36,866 nt of DNA from Streptomyces katrae. GTDB lineage: Bacteria; Actinomycetota; Actinomycetes; Streptomycetales; Streptomycetaceae. Positions 25,485 to 34,300 of this stretch are shown here, piece after piece (position 1 is the first letter of the stretch; each line of letters starts with the position of its first letter). The notes under the pieces were generated by a model. The model did not search any database. It was not told the origin of the DNA and saw nothing but the letters and a program-made list of their open reading frames with translations. A program made the position numbers and the translations under genes. Where the stretch lies: the NCBI RefSeq assembly GCF_000717655.1, contig NZ_JNZY01000053.1, positions 1 to 36,866 of the forward strand. Direction: 5' to 3'.

Positions 25485-25629
25485 TCATTGCGAATCCCGG
25501 CGGCCGCCCGCAGTCCCTGTTCCGCGCGGACGAGCCGATCGTCCATAGCCGCCCTCTCCTTCCGCAGGCACGCCGGCCCGAAGCCGGGTCCCGCTATTCG
25601 GCGACACCGAGGTCCTGGACTTCAACGGC

Positions 25630-27582
25630 GTGGTGCGTAAGCCCGCCAACCGTCACCCATCCTGGTGGAAGATCCGTCTGGCCGGGGATCTGGCAGAGCC
25701 ACGTTGGAACCTCCTCGCCCGTGAAGTCGTGACGATCCTGGCGAATCCCCAACACGAGCAGCTGCAGGCGTCAGGACTCCACTTCGGCTTCGACCCCTGG
25801 GACATCGGCACCATCAACTTGAACATGAGCTGCCTTCGCGGCCTGATCGAATGGGCCCGCCAAGACGGTCTCCCCGATGATCCGGCGTACTGGAGTGAGG
25901 CCGACCTCCGGCGGCGCATCAAGGTCCTCAAGTCTGACGTCGAGCCCCCAACCCTGACCCGGCATGTCGCCTTCGTGCAGAAGATGGCGGCATTCGCCCC
26001 GGCACTCAGCTGCGGCTGGCCGGCGGGCAACCCCTGGCCGGGGAAGCTGGCAGCGCAGGTCGCCAAGGATGTGCGCGACGGGACGCTGTCCACGAAGGCG
26101 ATCCCGCCCGAGATCTGGTTCCCGCTCGTCCGCGCGGCGTGGACGTACATCCACACCTTCGCCCCGGACATCTTCCGCGCTCTGCGCCAGGCCGAACAGC
26201 TGCGCACCGCCGCAGGGCCGTCGGCCGCGGGGAAGGACGCGGAAGTGGACGCGTGGTTGGCCGACCCGGCGAACAAGGTGCCCTGCCACTACGACCCGGA
26301 GTGGCCCGAAGATCAGCCCCCCGAGGTCTACTGGGGGATGCTGATGCTGATGCTAGGCGTAGAGGACCGGCACCACGGCTCGCTGTTCGGACGGAGCTCG
26401 GCAGCCAGCCGAAGGCGGCGGGCCAAGGTGCTCCGAGCGGTAGCAGAAGGCCGCTACGCCTACGGGCTGCCCGTAGAGCTGACTGAGGTGACCCGCCCGG
26501 ACGGCAGCACCGGTCCCTGGCACCCGGGGTTTGACCTGTATGAACTGTCCCGGCTGGCGACCATCCTGCGTAACGCCTCGTTCGTGCTGGTAGGCGCCCT
26601 ATCAATGATGCGGGACTCCGAGTTGCAGGAGATCGCCCGCGGCAGCATGGTCGAGCACTTCAACGCGCCGGCCATCGCCTCCACCCTCGTCAAAGGCCAC
26701 CAGGCACGCCCGCGAAAGCACTGGTGGATCAGCGAGCCGGTCGCCGAGGCCATCACTGTCGCCGAAGCGGTGTCCCCTAACCCCTCGCGGGTCTTCGCAC
26801 CCCTGCAGCCAGGGGCGGTCAACGAGGAACTCGACGGCGGCGACATGGTGGACTCGTTCATCGCCTTCGTCAACGCCGGCCGGGCCTGGTCCGGGCTGGA
26901 GCTGATCCCCAAGGGCAAGGTCCGGCCCCATATGTTCCGCAGAACGATGGCGATGCTCACCGACCAGTTCGCCGGCTCCGAGATCGCGCTGGGTATGCAG
27001 CTCAAGCACATTGCCACCCGCGCTCTGGCCAACCGGTCCACCCGCGGCTACGCGGCGCCCGACGCCTCATGGGCCAAACACCTGGACGACACCGTCCATG
27101 CTGCCCGGTTCCGCCGGCTCAAGGACCTGTACCAGGTTCACGGTAGAGGTGAGGAGATTGGATTCGGGCCCGGAGCCGAACGCCTCAAGGGCTTATTCGA
27201 CCAGATTATGGCCACGGTCAAGGCCCGCCACGGAGATGCCCGCGTCGAGGACGACCTGCTCCGCAAGGCGCGGATCACGATCCGCTTCGGCGCGCTCAAC
27301 AACTGCCTCTTCGACGAGCGCAACCCGGCCGGGGCCGTATGCCTGGACAACGCGATCGTCCCCGAAGGGCACACCGGCCCGCTGGAGGACCGCTGCCGCC
27401 CCGACCGCTGCCCAAACAGCGTGATCGGCACCGAGCACATGCCGTTCTACGACGCGCACCACCGCACCCAGCTCAAGCTGCTCCAGACTCCCGGCCTGCC
27501 CGCCTGCCGCAAGGCCCTGATCACCAGGGAGGCCGAACGCGCCGAGGCAGTCCTGCACACGATCCGAGGCACCACTCCATGA
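25630..27582 (+). CDS. Tyrosine recombinase 3 of the Tn554-like element
   Basis: A 650-residue recombinase in the frame shown. The native start is probably ATG 25481 (MIIANPGGRPQSLF), which overlaps the stop of recombinase 2; that frame must shift near 25562 to join GDTEVLDFNGVVRKPANRHP here, so a single-base indel is likely. Without it, GTG 25630 could still serve as start. Catalytic blocks: Arg in MMRDSELQEI, H-x-x-R in RPHMFRRTMAML, LKH in MQLKHIATRA, and Tyr in STRGYAAPD. A C-terminal Cys-rich block (NCLFDERNPAGAVCLDN, CRPDRCPNSV) resembles other Tn554-like recombinases. It overlaps the DUF6262 start by ATGA. Confidence 0.85.
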   Translation: MVRKPANRHPSWWKIRLAGDLAEPRWNLLAREVVTILANPQHEQLQASGLHFGFDPWDIGTINLNMSCLRGLIEWARQDGLPDDPAYWSEADLRRRIKVLKSDVEPPTLTRHVAFVQKMAAFAPALSCGWPAGNPWPGKLAAQVAKDVRDGTLSTKAIPPEIWFPLVRAAWTYIHTFAPDIFRALRQAEQLRTAAGPSAAGKDAEVDAWLADPANKVPCHYDPEWPEDQPPEVYWGMLMLMLGVEDRHHGSLFGRSSAASRRRRAKVLRAVAEGRYAYGLPVELTEVTRPDGSTGPWHPGFDLYELSRLATILRNASFVLVGALSMMRDSELQEIARGSMVEHFNAPAIASTLVKGHQARPRKHWWISEPVAEAITVAEAVSPNPSRVFAPLQPGAVNEELDGGDMVDSFIAFVNAGRAWSGLELIPKGKVRPHMFRRTMAMLTDQFAGSEIALGMQLKHIATRALANRSTRGYAAPDASWAKHLDDTVHAARFRRLKDLYQVHGRGEEIGFGPGAERLKGLFDQIMATVKARHGDARVEDDLLRKARITIRFGALNNCLFDERNPAGAVCLDNAIVPEGHTGPLEDRCRPDRCPNSVIGTEHMPFYDAHHRTQLKLLQTPGLPACRKALITREAERAEAVLHTIRGTTP

Positions 27583-28010
27583 CGCACCGCCCCCGCATCA
27601 CTGAAGACGGCGTCTCCGCCGAAACCGCCAAGGCCCTGCGCGCGGCGATGCTGCGGCTTTTCGCGGGCAAGCCGCAGCGTACCGACGGACGGCTGACGAA
27701 GGAGAACCTCTGGCGCGAAGCCCAGGTCAGTCGCGCGACGATGAACCGGGCCCAGCCGATCCTTGCCGAATGGGATGCCCACGTCGCCGCTCAAGGCTCC
27801 GCCACCGCCGGGGAGGCCAGCCGGGATGCCGAGATCAGCCGACTCCGCAAGAGACTGTCGGAGAAGACCGGGGAGTGCACCCGGTTGCAGAACCGACTCC
27901 AGGCCGCAGCCACCGCCATCGCCGCCCTGCACCACGACAGCCAGGCTTTGCGTGACGAACTTGCCCAACGTGCCGGCCACGTGGTCGTACCGCTCGCCCG
28001 CCGGCCGTAA
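27579..28010 (+). CDS. DUF6262 / TnpC-like coiled-coil protein
   Basis: A 143-residue protein. The N-terminal half (LTKENLWREAQVSRATMNRA) looks like a helix-turn-helix. The C-terminal half (about 85-130) is a coiled coil (RLRKRLSEKTGECTRLQNRL onwards). This matches DUF6262, usually encoded after the recombinases of Tn554-like transposons and comparable to TnpC, an orientation and efficiency factor. The start overlaps the stop of recombinase 3. Confidence 0.85.
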   Translation: MTHRPRITEDGVSAETAKALRAAMLRLFAGKPQRTDGRLTKENLWREAQVSRATMNRAQPILAEWDAHVAAQGSATAGEASRDAEISRLRKRLSEKTGECTRLQNRLQAAATAIAALHHDSQALRDELAQRAGHVVVPLARRP

Positions 28011-28068
28011 CCACCCTCCCAGCCTCACCCACTCAGCTTCCACCTGCGAACCTCCCACCTCGCCACGG

Positions 28069-28110
28069 CACTGCCCACGGCGTTCAGGAAACTGAACGCC
28101 GTGGGCAGTG
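28069..28110 (+). terminator. Perfect 19-bp hairpin with GAAA tetraloop
   Basis: Bases 28069-28087 and 28092-28110 are exact reverse complements; the loop is GAAA, a stable GNRA tetraloop. It lies 58 nt after the DUF6262 stop. As a bidirectional terminator it would close the recombinase operon; it could also mark the element end or serve as a recombination site. Only two T follow the stem. Confidence 0.75.
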
Positions 28111-28280
28111 TTCCCTGCTCGGATACTCCCCGAATCCCCAGTCGGTCGGCCCAGAGGCGATCATGCTCAGGTGGGCAGACCATAGGAAGCAACACCCCAC
28201 TGAGAATCTGGCACCCCGCGGGGAATCTCAGCGGCGAGCGCCAAGCCACAGATCCTCGTGCGTTGCGCGCGGGAGGCGGC
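28111..28280. other. Short intergenic stretch
   Basis: About 170 bases without a gene. A weak imperfect hairpin (CTGAGA at 28200-28205 with TCTCAG at 28226-28231) is the only structure noted. The right boundary of the recombinase element may be here. Confidence 0.35.
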
Positions 28281-28368
28281 ATGTCTGACCAACGAGACCG
28301 AACGCCGGAAGGCTTCACCACTGCGGCGGCTTTGGCCGGAGCGAAACCTACAGTGCGGATGAATCTAA

Positions 28369-29225
28369 GACGTCATCTCATTTGGCGATTCTGCGGTAGC
28401 AGATGAGGGTGCAGGCGATGCTGGTGAAGGCGAGGAAGTGTTCGGCTTTGCGTTCGTAGCGGCGGTGGAGTCGGCGACAGCCGGCGAGCCAGGCCATGGT
28501 GCGTTCGATGGTCCAGCGGTGGCGGCCCAGACGTTGCGAAGACTCGATGCCCTTACGGGCGATGCGGTGTGTGATGCCGCGTCCACGTAACCATTTCCGC
28601 AGGTGGGCGTAGTCATAGCCCTTGTCTGCATGGAGCTTGCCGGGCTTGCGCCGCTGGCGTCTGCGGCGCGACCTGATGGGCGGTATGCCGCGGACGAGGG
28701 GTTCGAGTGCCTGGCTGTCGTGCAGGTTCGCCCCTGAGATTCCGACGGACAGGGGCAGACCGGTCCTCTCGGTGATCAAGTGGATCTTCGATCCGTACTT
28801 GCCCCGATCGACAGGATTCGGACCTGTCAGGTCCCCCTTTTCAGGGCCCGCATGTTGACGGAGTCGATCGCGCAGCGGGACCAGTCCAGCTCGCCGCGGG
28901 CGCCGAGTTCGTCGAGGACCAAACGGTGGAGCTTGGCCCACACCCGCGCCTTCGTCCACTCGGAAAAGCGCCGGTGGGCTGTCGCCCCCGATGGTCCGAA
29001 CGATGCCGCGGGCAGCTGCTGCCAGGTACAGCCCGAGGTGGCGACGAACACGATCGCCGCCAGCACCTCCCGGTCACCGTGCCGACGCCGGCCACCGCCC
29101 TGAGGCCGCGACGGCGCCTCCGGCACCACCCGCTGGAACAGCACCCACAACTCATCCGGCACCAGCCGCTCAACAATCCCCGCCACGACCGACAGCTTAC
29201 CCAGTCATCCAAATGAGATGACCTC
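28369..29225 (-). mobile_element. Complete IS5-family insertion sequence
   Basis: An 857-bp element with 17-bp terminal inverted repeats, GA-(C/G)-GTCATCTCATTTGG, one mismatch at position 3 (28369-28385 and 29209-29225). It is flanked by a TAA direct repeat (28366-28368 and 29226-29228), as expected for the IS1031-type group of IS5, which duplicates TNA. The transposase stop codon lies inside the left repeat. It looks recently inserted. Confidence 0.9.
28378..29186 (-). CDS. IS5-family transposase, made by -1 frameshifting
   Basis: Two overlapping frames encode one DDE transposase. The first (GTG 29186 to 28827, 119 aa: VERLVPDELWVLFQRVVPEA, then SGCTWQQLP) carries the first catalytic Asp in DWSRCAIDSVN. 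The second (to 28378) carries LHADKGYD with the second Asp and RHRWTIERTMAWL with the Glu. They join at an A4G5 run (28833-28841 on the opposite strand) suited to -1 ribosomal slippage, the normal mode for this group. All three catalytic residues are kept, so it is probably active. Confidence 0.9.
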
Positions 29226-29229
29226 TAAG

Positions 29230-29410
29230 GGTTACTGTGGTGCTCTTGCTCCATGTGGGCAAGTGGAGTGGAAGGGGCGGCCTCGTTTGCGCGTCTCTGG
29301 CCGCGGGCAAGCGGCGCTACCAACGTAAAGGCGGCTTCTTGACCTGGGCCGTGACGCGGTCATAAGTCAGAGTGATTGCGTGCTCGATACAGGCGCCCAG
29401 GCGCGCACCG
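29230..29410. other. Sequence between IS5 element and transposase relic
   Basis: No gene is evident beyond the tail of the split small frame. The stretch may belong to the older ISKra4-type relic that follows, but I see no matching protein. Confidence 0.3.
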
Positions 29411-29735
29411 GAAAGGATGCACCACCGCGATCGGCTACCTCACCGCCAAGGCCGAGTTCCTGCGCTACGACATCGCGTTGGCCGCCGGCTACCCGATCGC
29501 CACCGGCATCATCGAAGGAGCCTGCCGCCACCTGGTCAAAGACCGCCTCGATATCACCGGCGCCCACTGGGGCCTGGCTGGCGCCGAAGTGGTCCTCAAG
29601 CTCCGCGCACTACGCAGCAACGGCGACTTCGATAACCTACTGGGCCTGGCACGAGCAGCAGGAGTTCAATCGCAACCACCGAGCCCGCTACCAGCACAAA
29701 CGCATACTCACAGCGTCACCCATAGCTCCCTGAGA
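29411..29735 (+). pseudogene. ISKra4-type transposase fragment
   Basis: The plus strand encodes [40 protein letters not shown] and [20 protein letters not shown], the conserved C-terminal part of ISKra4-family transposases (IEGACRxLVKDR block). After NGDFD the match continues in another frame ([20 protein letters not shown]), so there is a frameshift near 29630. The N-terminal three quarters are missing. Confidence 0.8.
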
Positions 29736-29962
29736 AGATCTGCACCCGTCGAGGAAGCCTTCCAGCCGGCGACGAACGAGTGCGACTCTCTCCGATCAAC
29801 CAGAACGTGATCGGCGAATCCACAATTGACGATTACTCGTTTCAGTCCCTCCTGAGGGACAGCCGCACCTAGGGGCTGACACGAAAGCCCGAACACTCCA
29901 AGGTCAACGCAGGGCGGCATGCTCGGCCTCAAGCATGACCACGTAGCACTCGGTCGAGAGGG
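29736..29962. other. Intergenic region downstream of the HerA operon
   Basis: 227 bases between the transposase relic and the 3' end of the four-gene minus-strand operon. I see no gene or strong hairpin. Confidence 0.35.
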
Positions 29963-31366
29963 TCAACGAGGAGGGCCGCGGAGGAAGCGCATCAGGTTCG
30001 GATAATCAATCTCGTACAAGGCGTACCCCACCTCAAGGCCATAGTCGCGCATGGTATGCCGAGCCCAAGCCTGAGCCGTGGTGATCTCTATTTCCTGTCC
30101 TGCAAATTCTCCGCTCGTAAAACGTAGATCTGTCGACGACTTGAATTGCCCTCTAGTGTTGCGCGATTTACCTATGGAGACGACCCCTTCTTCCTGAAGT
30201 GACTTAATTGTCGCCCGTTCGACTGCGTTTCCATATTCTCTGCCCAAGGCGCTCCGTAGTTGGTTTTCGTCGATCGCTCCTACGGTGAATCGGTAGGCTG
30301 CCTCTCCTAGCCGGTTGATCGCACCTGGGCTAAGATGTTCCTCGAGCTTCTGAGGGTCATTTCGGAAGTTGTTGACGATAGCGTCAACCTTCTCCTGTAC
30401 CACCGTTTGGGCAGTCCGCAATGGCCGCTCAGTGTACCTATCCTTCTGCGCGGGAGGCTGACCTACCGTTTCATTGTATTTGCGGGCCGTGCCATCTTGG
30501 GCGACGGCTCTGGCGAATTCGCCGACAAGTTGGCCAGCGACCGCCCATGCATGTACGCGTTCCGGATCCTTTTCGCCATTAAGCCTGGCCATGGCGGAAA
30601 ATAGGGAGCCCAGTACAGAGCTTGTCGCGACACTGGACGTATCCCAGGCCATCTGGTTGCGTGCCTGAATCTCTGCCAGGGGCGTCCCGTGCCGGTCGCC
30701 TTCAATCCCCTCAGGGTGACCAGGCGCCGGATGCCAAACGTCTGCGCTCGGTAGGGACAGACACTCCGGTGGTGCTGCAGGAGCAGGCGGTACTACCGGC
30801 GGAGCAACCGGCGGACCAGCCGGTATTTCCGCTGGCCCAGCTGGCGGAGCAGGCGGACCGGCAGGCCCAGCTGGCGGAGCAGGCGTCTCAGGTGGTGGTG
30901 TTGCTGGCGGAGCAGGCGGACCGGCAGGCCCAGCTGGCGGAGCAGGCGGACCGGCAGGCCCAGCTGGCGGAGCAGGCGGACCGGCAGGCCCAGCTGCCCC
31001 TACTCCGGGCGCGGGCCCAAAACCTGAGAAAGAGAACGCCAGTTGAGTTTCACCTCCAGTTGCTGGCAGGCTCCAATCACTTCCGCCGGTCGTACCGTCG
31101 TCCACTGCCCCCGCCGCACTGTCTCCCTGGCCTGCCCCAACGTCCAGACCTCCAGTTGCTGGCAGGCTCCACTCACTTCCGCCGGTCGTACCGTCGTCCA
31201 CTGCCCCCGCCGCACTGTCTCCCTGGCCTGCCCCAACTGCCTTGCCCTGTTCGCCTTCGCCCCGGTCGTTGGATCCTGCGCCTGGTGACTCGGCCTCGGC
31301 GGCCTCGCTCATCGAGGACGCCTCAGCGCCCTCGCTCATCGAGGATTGGCCTGTTGGTTCACTCAT
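29963..31366 (-). CDS. Proline-rich repeat protein with C-terminal domain, HerA partner
   Basis: A 467-residue protein of unknown function in three parts. Residues 1-105 are acidic and Ser/Gly-rich and contain a 32-residue tandem duplication (VGAGQGDSAAGAVDDGTTGG...). Residues 118-205 are a collagen-like AGPAGPPAPP repeat linker. Residues 230-467 are a mixed alpha/beta region ending in DLRFTSGEFAGQEIEITTAQ, then AWARHTMRDYGLEVGYALYE. The spaced Asp and Glu near the end could belong to a PD-(D/E)xK-like nuclease fold, but the Lys is missing, so this is only a suggestion. ATG 31366 overlaps the HerA gene's stop by 8 nt (AGGAAA upstream), which makes it a likely effector or substrate of the ATPase. 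Confidence 0.7.
   Translation of the reverse strand: MSEPTGQSSMSEGAEASSMSEAAEAESPGAGSNDRGEGEQGKAVGAGQGDSAAGAVDDGTTGGSEWSLPATGGLDVGAGQGDSAAGAVDDGTTGGSDWSLPATGGETQLAFSFSGFGPAPGVGAAGPAGPPAPPAGPAGPPAPPAGPAGPPAPPATPPPETPAPPAGPAGPPAPPAGPAEIPAGPPVAPPVVPPAPAAPPECLSLPSADVWHPAPGHPEGIEGDRHGTPLAEIQARNQMAWDTSSVATSSVLGSLFSAMARLNGEKDPERVHAWAVAGQLVGEFARAVAQDGTARKYNETVGQPPAQKDRYTERPLRTAQTVVQEKVDAIVNNFRNDPQKLEEHLSPGAINRLGEAAYRFTVGAIDENQLRSALGREYGNAVERATIKSLQEEGVVSIGKSRNTRGQFKSSTDLRFTSGEFAGQEIEITTAQAWARHTMRDYGLEVGYALYEIDYPNLMRFLRGPPR
30780..30996 (-). repeat. Collagen-like 30-bp coding repeats
   Basis: A 30-bp unit (plus-strand GGCGGAGCAGGCGGACCGGC and the next 10 bases) repeats in tandem, perfect in the last three copies and degenerate further left. 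It encodes AGPAGPPAPP on the minus strand, a flexible proline-rich linker prone to length change. Confidence 0.8.
31053..31237 (-). repeat. 96-bp tandem duplication in the HerA-partner gene
   Basis: Bases 31053-31141 and 31149-31237 are identical over 89 bp except one base (changing Glu to Asp). The period is 96 bp, 32 codons, so the frame is kept. Near identity implies a recent duplication or ongoing gene conversion. Confidence 0.92.
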
Positions 31367-34300
31367 CGTCTGTTTCCTGGGTGATTGCGACTGCGTCGCG
31401 GCTCATTTGGGTGAGCAGCTGGGTCAGTGCGCGACGCGCGGTGGCTGGATGAGCCCATTCTTCGGCTGCGAGCATCTGTTGTGCGAAGCACAGGGCGGTG
31501 CAATTGGCAACGTCTTTCAGCTGTGTTGCGAGGCCCAAGGGTTGACCTTCGGCTGGGAATTCGATGAGCTGGTAGGCGGCGTCTTTAGAGATCTCCCACG
31601 CCGCGGGTCGGCCGCCTTCGTGCGAGGCGCGGTCGGCCTCGCGCGCCTCGGTCCAGGGTCTAAGGAACCCGCCCGCGGCCACCAATTCAGCTACCGGGTG
31701 CGCGCACAGGCAGGGCCCTGGGCGGTCTTTCCAGATGCGGGCGCAGCCTTGGAAAGATCCGTAGGTCTCGCCTTGGAGCGCAAGCAGCTGCAGTCGCAGT
31801 GCGATTACGTCATCGGTCGAATCGTGGCCCTCCAGGAGGGCGACCAGGGCCTTGTCGATCAGGTCGGCGACGGACGCTGTCTCAGCGTAGGTCCAGCCGG
31901 CTCGGGCGCCGCGGGAGTCTGCGAGGTGTCGGGCGCCGTGGCGCGCCAGGCAGGCCAGCAGTGCCGAGCGGTCCAGCCATCTGGGCCGATGAGGTTCGAT
32001 GGTGGCGGTCACGTCTGGCCAGGTGCGTTCCAGGCCACCGCGGGTCTGCACCGCGGATAGGATGGCTCGGGCGAAGGAGCGCATCACCTTTGGCTGGTTG
32101 AGGAGGGCGCGCGCCGTCTCGCAGGCTGCGGGTGTGGTCAGGCACCTCTGGTGGCAGTCTGTGGATGGCGTCAAGCTGTCCGGGCCTGCGTCCGCGTCAT
32201 ACCGCGCCATGTGCTGCCGTACGTCGTCGTGGGTCGGCCATGTGCCCGATCCGCCTTTGGCGGGCGGCACCTGGATGAGCAGTGGTGCGTCCTCGCCGTC
32301 GGTGAAGACTGCTGCTCGTCCGACTGGCAGCGTGGCGAGGGCGACGTCCTGGCGGGAGGTCATCACCATCGTTGCGCCTAGCACCTCGCGATCGTCTCCA
32401 GCAACGATCCGATGCGCCACTTTGAGGTTGGTGTTCTTCAGTACATCCGGTGCGAGTTTGGCTGGGATTTGGTCGACGACCACGACGCCCTGGCCATAGG
32501 CCCTGATCTCGGAGAGCAGGTTTGTGAACGTCTCGACGGCCTTACTACGCACGTCGGCTTCGCCCTCTTCTCCGCGTGTGCCAGATGTGTTGGCGAGCAG
32601 TCGGTGCGCCTCTTCGATAATGAGGAGATGCCGGAGTCCTTCGGCGTCGCCATTGGCGCGGCGTTGCTCGGCGAGCCGGATCATCAGCAGTCCCATCATG
32701 AAGGCTTTATCGTCATCGTCGCCCATACCTTCGAGCTCGAGTACGGTCGGCCGCCCGAGTAGGAGCTCGATCGGCAGTGAGCGGCGGACGTCGAGCATTC
32801 GTCCCTTGCCACCGGTCCGTAGGCTGTTCAGGCGGGTTCGCAACGCTGCACGCAGGTTGCCGGTGACCTTGTCCTCGTAGCCGAGCTGTGGAATGACCTC
32901 TTCGACCTTGCGCACGAGGTCGGTGAGCGTGGGGAACGCCGCCGAGCGGTCGGAGTCGCTGTCGAGTCGCCGGTTGGTGCCAGTTGTTACGTCCCAGCCC
33001 CTGTCCTCGTAGATGCCGTGCAGGCTGACTTCAAGTATCTGCGGAAGAGGCGTCCACATTCCAAAGCTCGCGTTGAACGCAGATCGCAGCAGGTCGAGAT
33101 GGACCGCGACAGGGATGCCCTCCGGTACTTCGAAGGGGTTCAGCCGGACAGGCGACACCATCTCATTGCCAAGGGTAAACACCTGCAGCTCATGACCGAG
33201 TTCCTTGTCGTGCAGAAGGACCCGGTACTCGGTCTTGGCCGGCTCCAGGACAAGGAAAGGAACACCGCTACGCGCGACCTGTCGCATCAGATGGAACACG
33301 GTATTGGTCTTGCCTGATCCCGTGACCCCGGTGACGAACGTGTGGCGCGTCAGCTTGGCAGGGTGCACTCCGTAGGCTGTGGCGGTCACCCGCTGGTGCT
33401 CCACCAGGGTTCCCAGACCAAGAGCTGTAGGGTCGGCAGGCGGCGGCACGGTGTCGAAGTCGGGGACCTGGGTGATGGCGAAGCCGTTGGTCTCCACGTT
33501 GGGGAAGTGCACGTATGCGGCGAGCTGTGTCGAGGTGAGCAGCGTCTGGTGCTGGAAGGGCTGGAGGTAGTGTCCTTGGGCGCTGGTGTCGGTGACTGGG
33601 TCGGGCATGGCCCAGGAGTTGGCGAGCATGGGCACGTCATCGCGGTCGGATACGCGTACGGGTTCGGGGAGCGAGCGGTCGCCGGAGAACACGCCGCGCC
33701 ACAGGCTGGCGATCTGGGGATATCCGTCGGGGTCACCGAGGAGGTAGGCGGCGGTGCGCCAAGCGCCGGTGCCCTGAGCATCGGTGAAAGCTCTGAGTTG
33801 CACCCCGAGCATTTCGAGGTAGTGGTCGGCGAGCGGGCTGGGGACGCCGCCCGTCTGTGTGGCGGTTTGGACCGAGCGCATCTCGTTGATCAGCCTGAGT
33901 TTGAGGTCACGGACGAGCGTCTCGCCGATGGGCTGAGCCAGGATCAGTGCGGCCCACCGCACCTGGTGCAGCGCGCGCACTAGTCGGTCCAGCTGGAGAG
34001 CTCCGTCGGCAGGGTCGGGAGGTCTAGGAGTAGGAATGCCCAGGACGAGTCCGCCCATTTGCCATGTTCCAGTTACCGGGTCGTCGGCGAGGAGGTCAAT
34101 GGTCGGATACAACGCCCGCAACGCTGTCTCCAGCAGCCGCTCGTTCTCTTGCGCCGCCGGCCTGTTGCCGCCTTCGGGAAGCCATGTACCAACATGAAAT
34201 GACGCCCGGCCTGGTTCGTAGCTGACCATGAAGGCCAGCGGCACCTGGTAGGTGTAGAGGGCGACCAACAGGTCTCGCGAAATCGACCCGTTGGCACCGT

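Larger units (their letters stand above)
21947..28110 (+). mobile_element. Tn554-like element with three tyrosine recombinases and DUF6262 protein
   Basis: Between the break in the MFS gene and a strong hairpin lie three consecutive, co-oriented large tyrosine recombinase genes and a small coiled-coil gene, the gene order of actinomycete Tn554-like transposons (TnpA/TnpB-type recombinases with a TnpC-like partner). The left junction is placed by the loss of MFS similarity. The right end is not determined: such elements lack terminal inverted repeats, and the other half of the MFS gene is absent, so a deletion or later IS events may have removed it. Confidence 0.65.
28281..29365 (+). pseudogene. 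Small reading frame split by the IS5-family element
   Basis: ATG 28281 has GGGAGG 5-6 nt upstream and opens a frame (MSDQRDRTPEGFTTAAALAG). It is entered by the IS at 28369. Removing the IS and one TAA copy restores a continuous 74-codon frame ending at 29363-29365. I do not recognise the protein, and an uninterrupted frame this short in GC-rich DNA is weak evidence, so this may be chance. Confidence 0.3.

Noticed and set aside
30780..31240. Repeated units that might be a CRISPR-like array
   Set aside because: The repeats are contiguous, in frame and encode low-complexity protein; there are no unique spacers.
30622..31452. Plus-strand frame of 276 codons rich in Ala/Glu/Gln repeats
   Set aside because: It is the antisense reading of the proline-rich repeat gene, whose start, ribosome site and operon context are much better.
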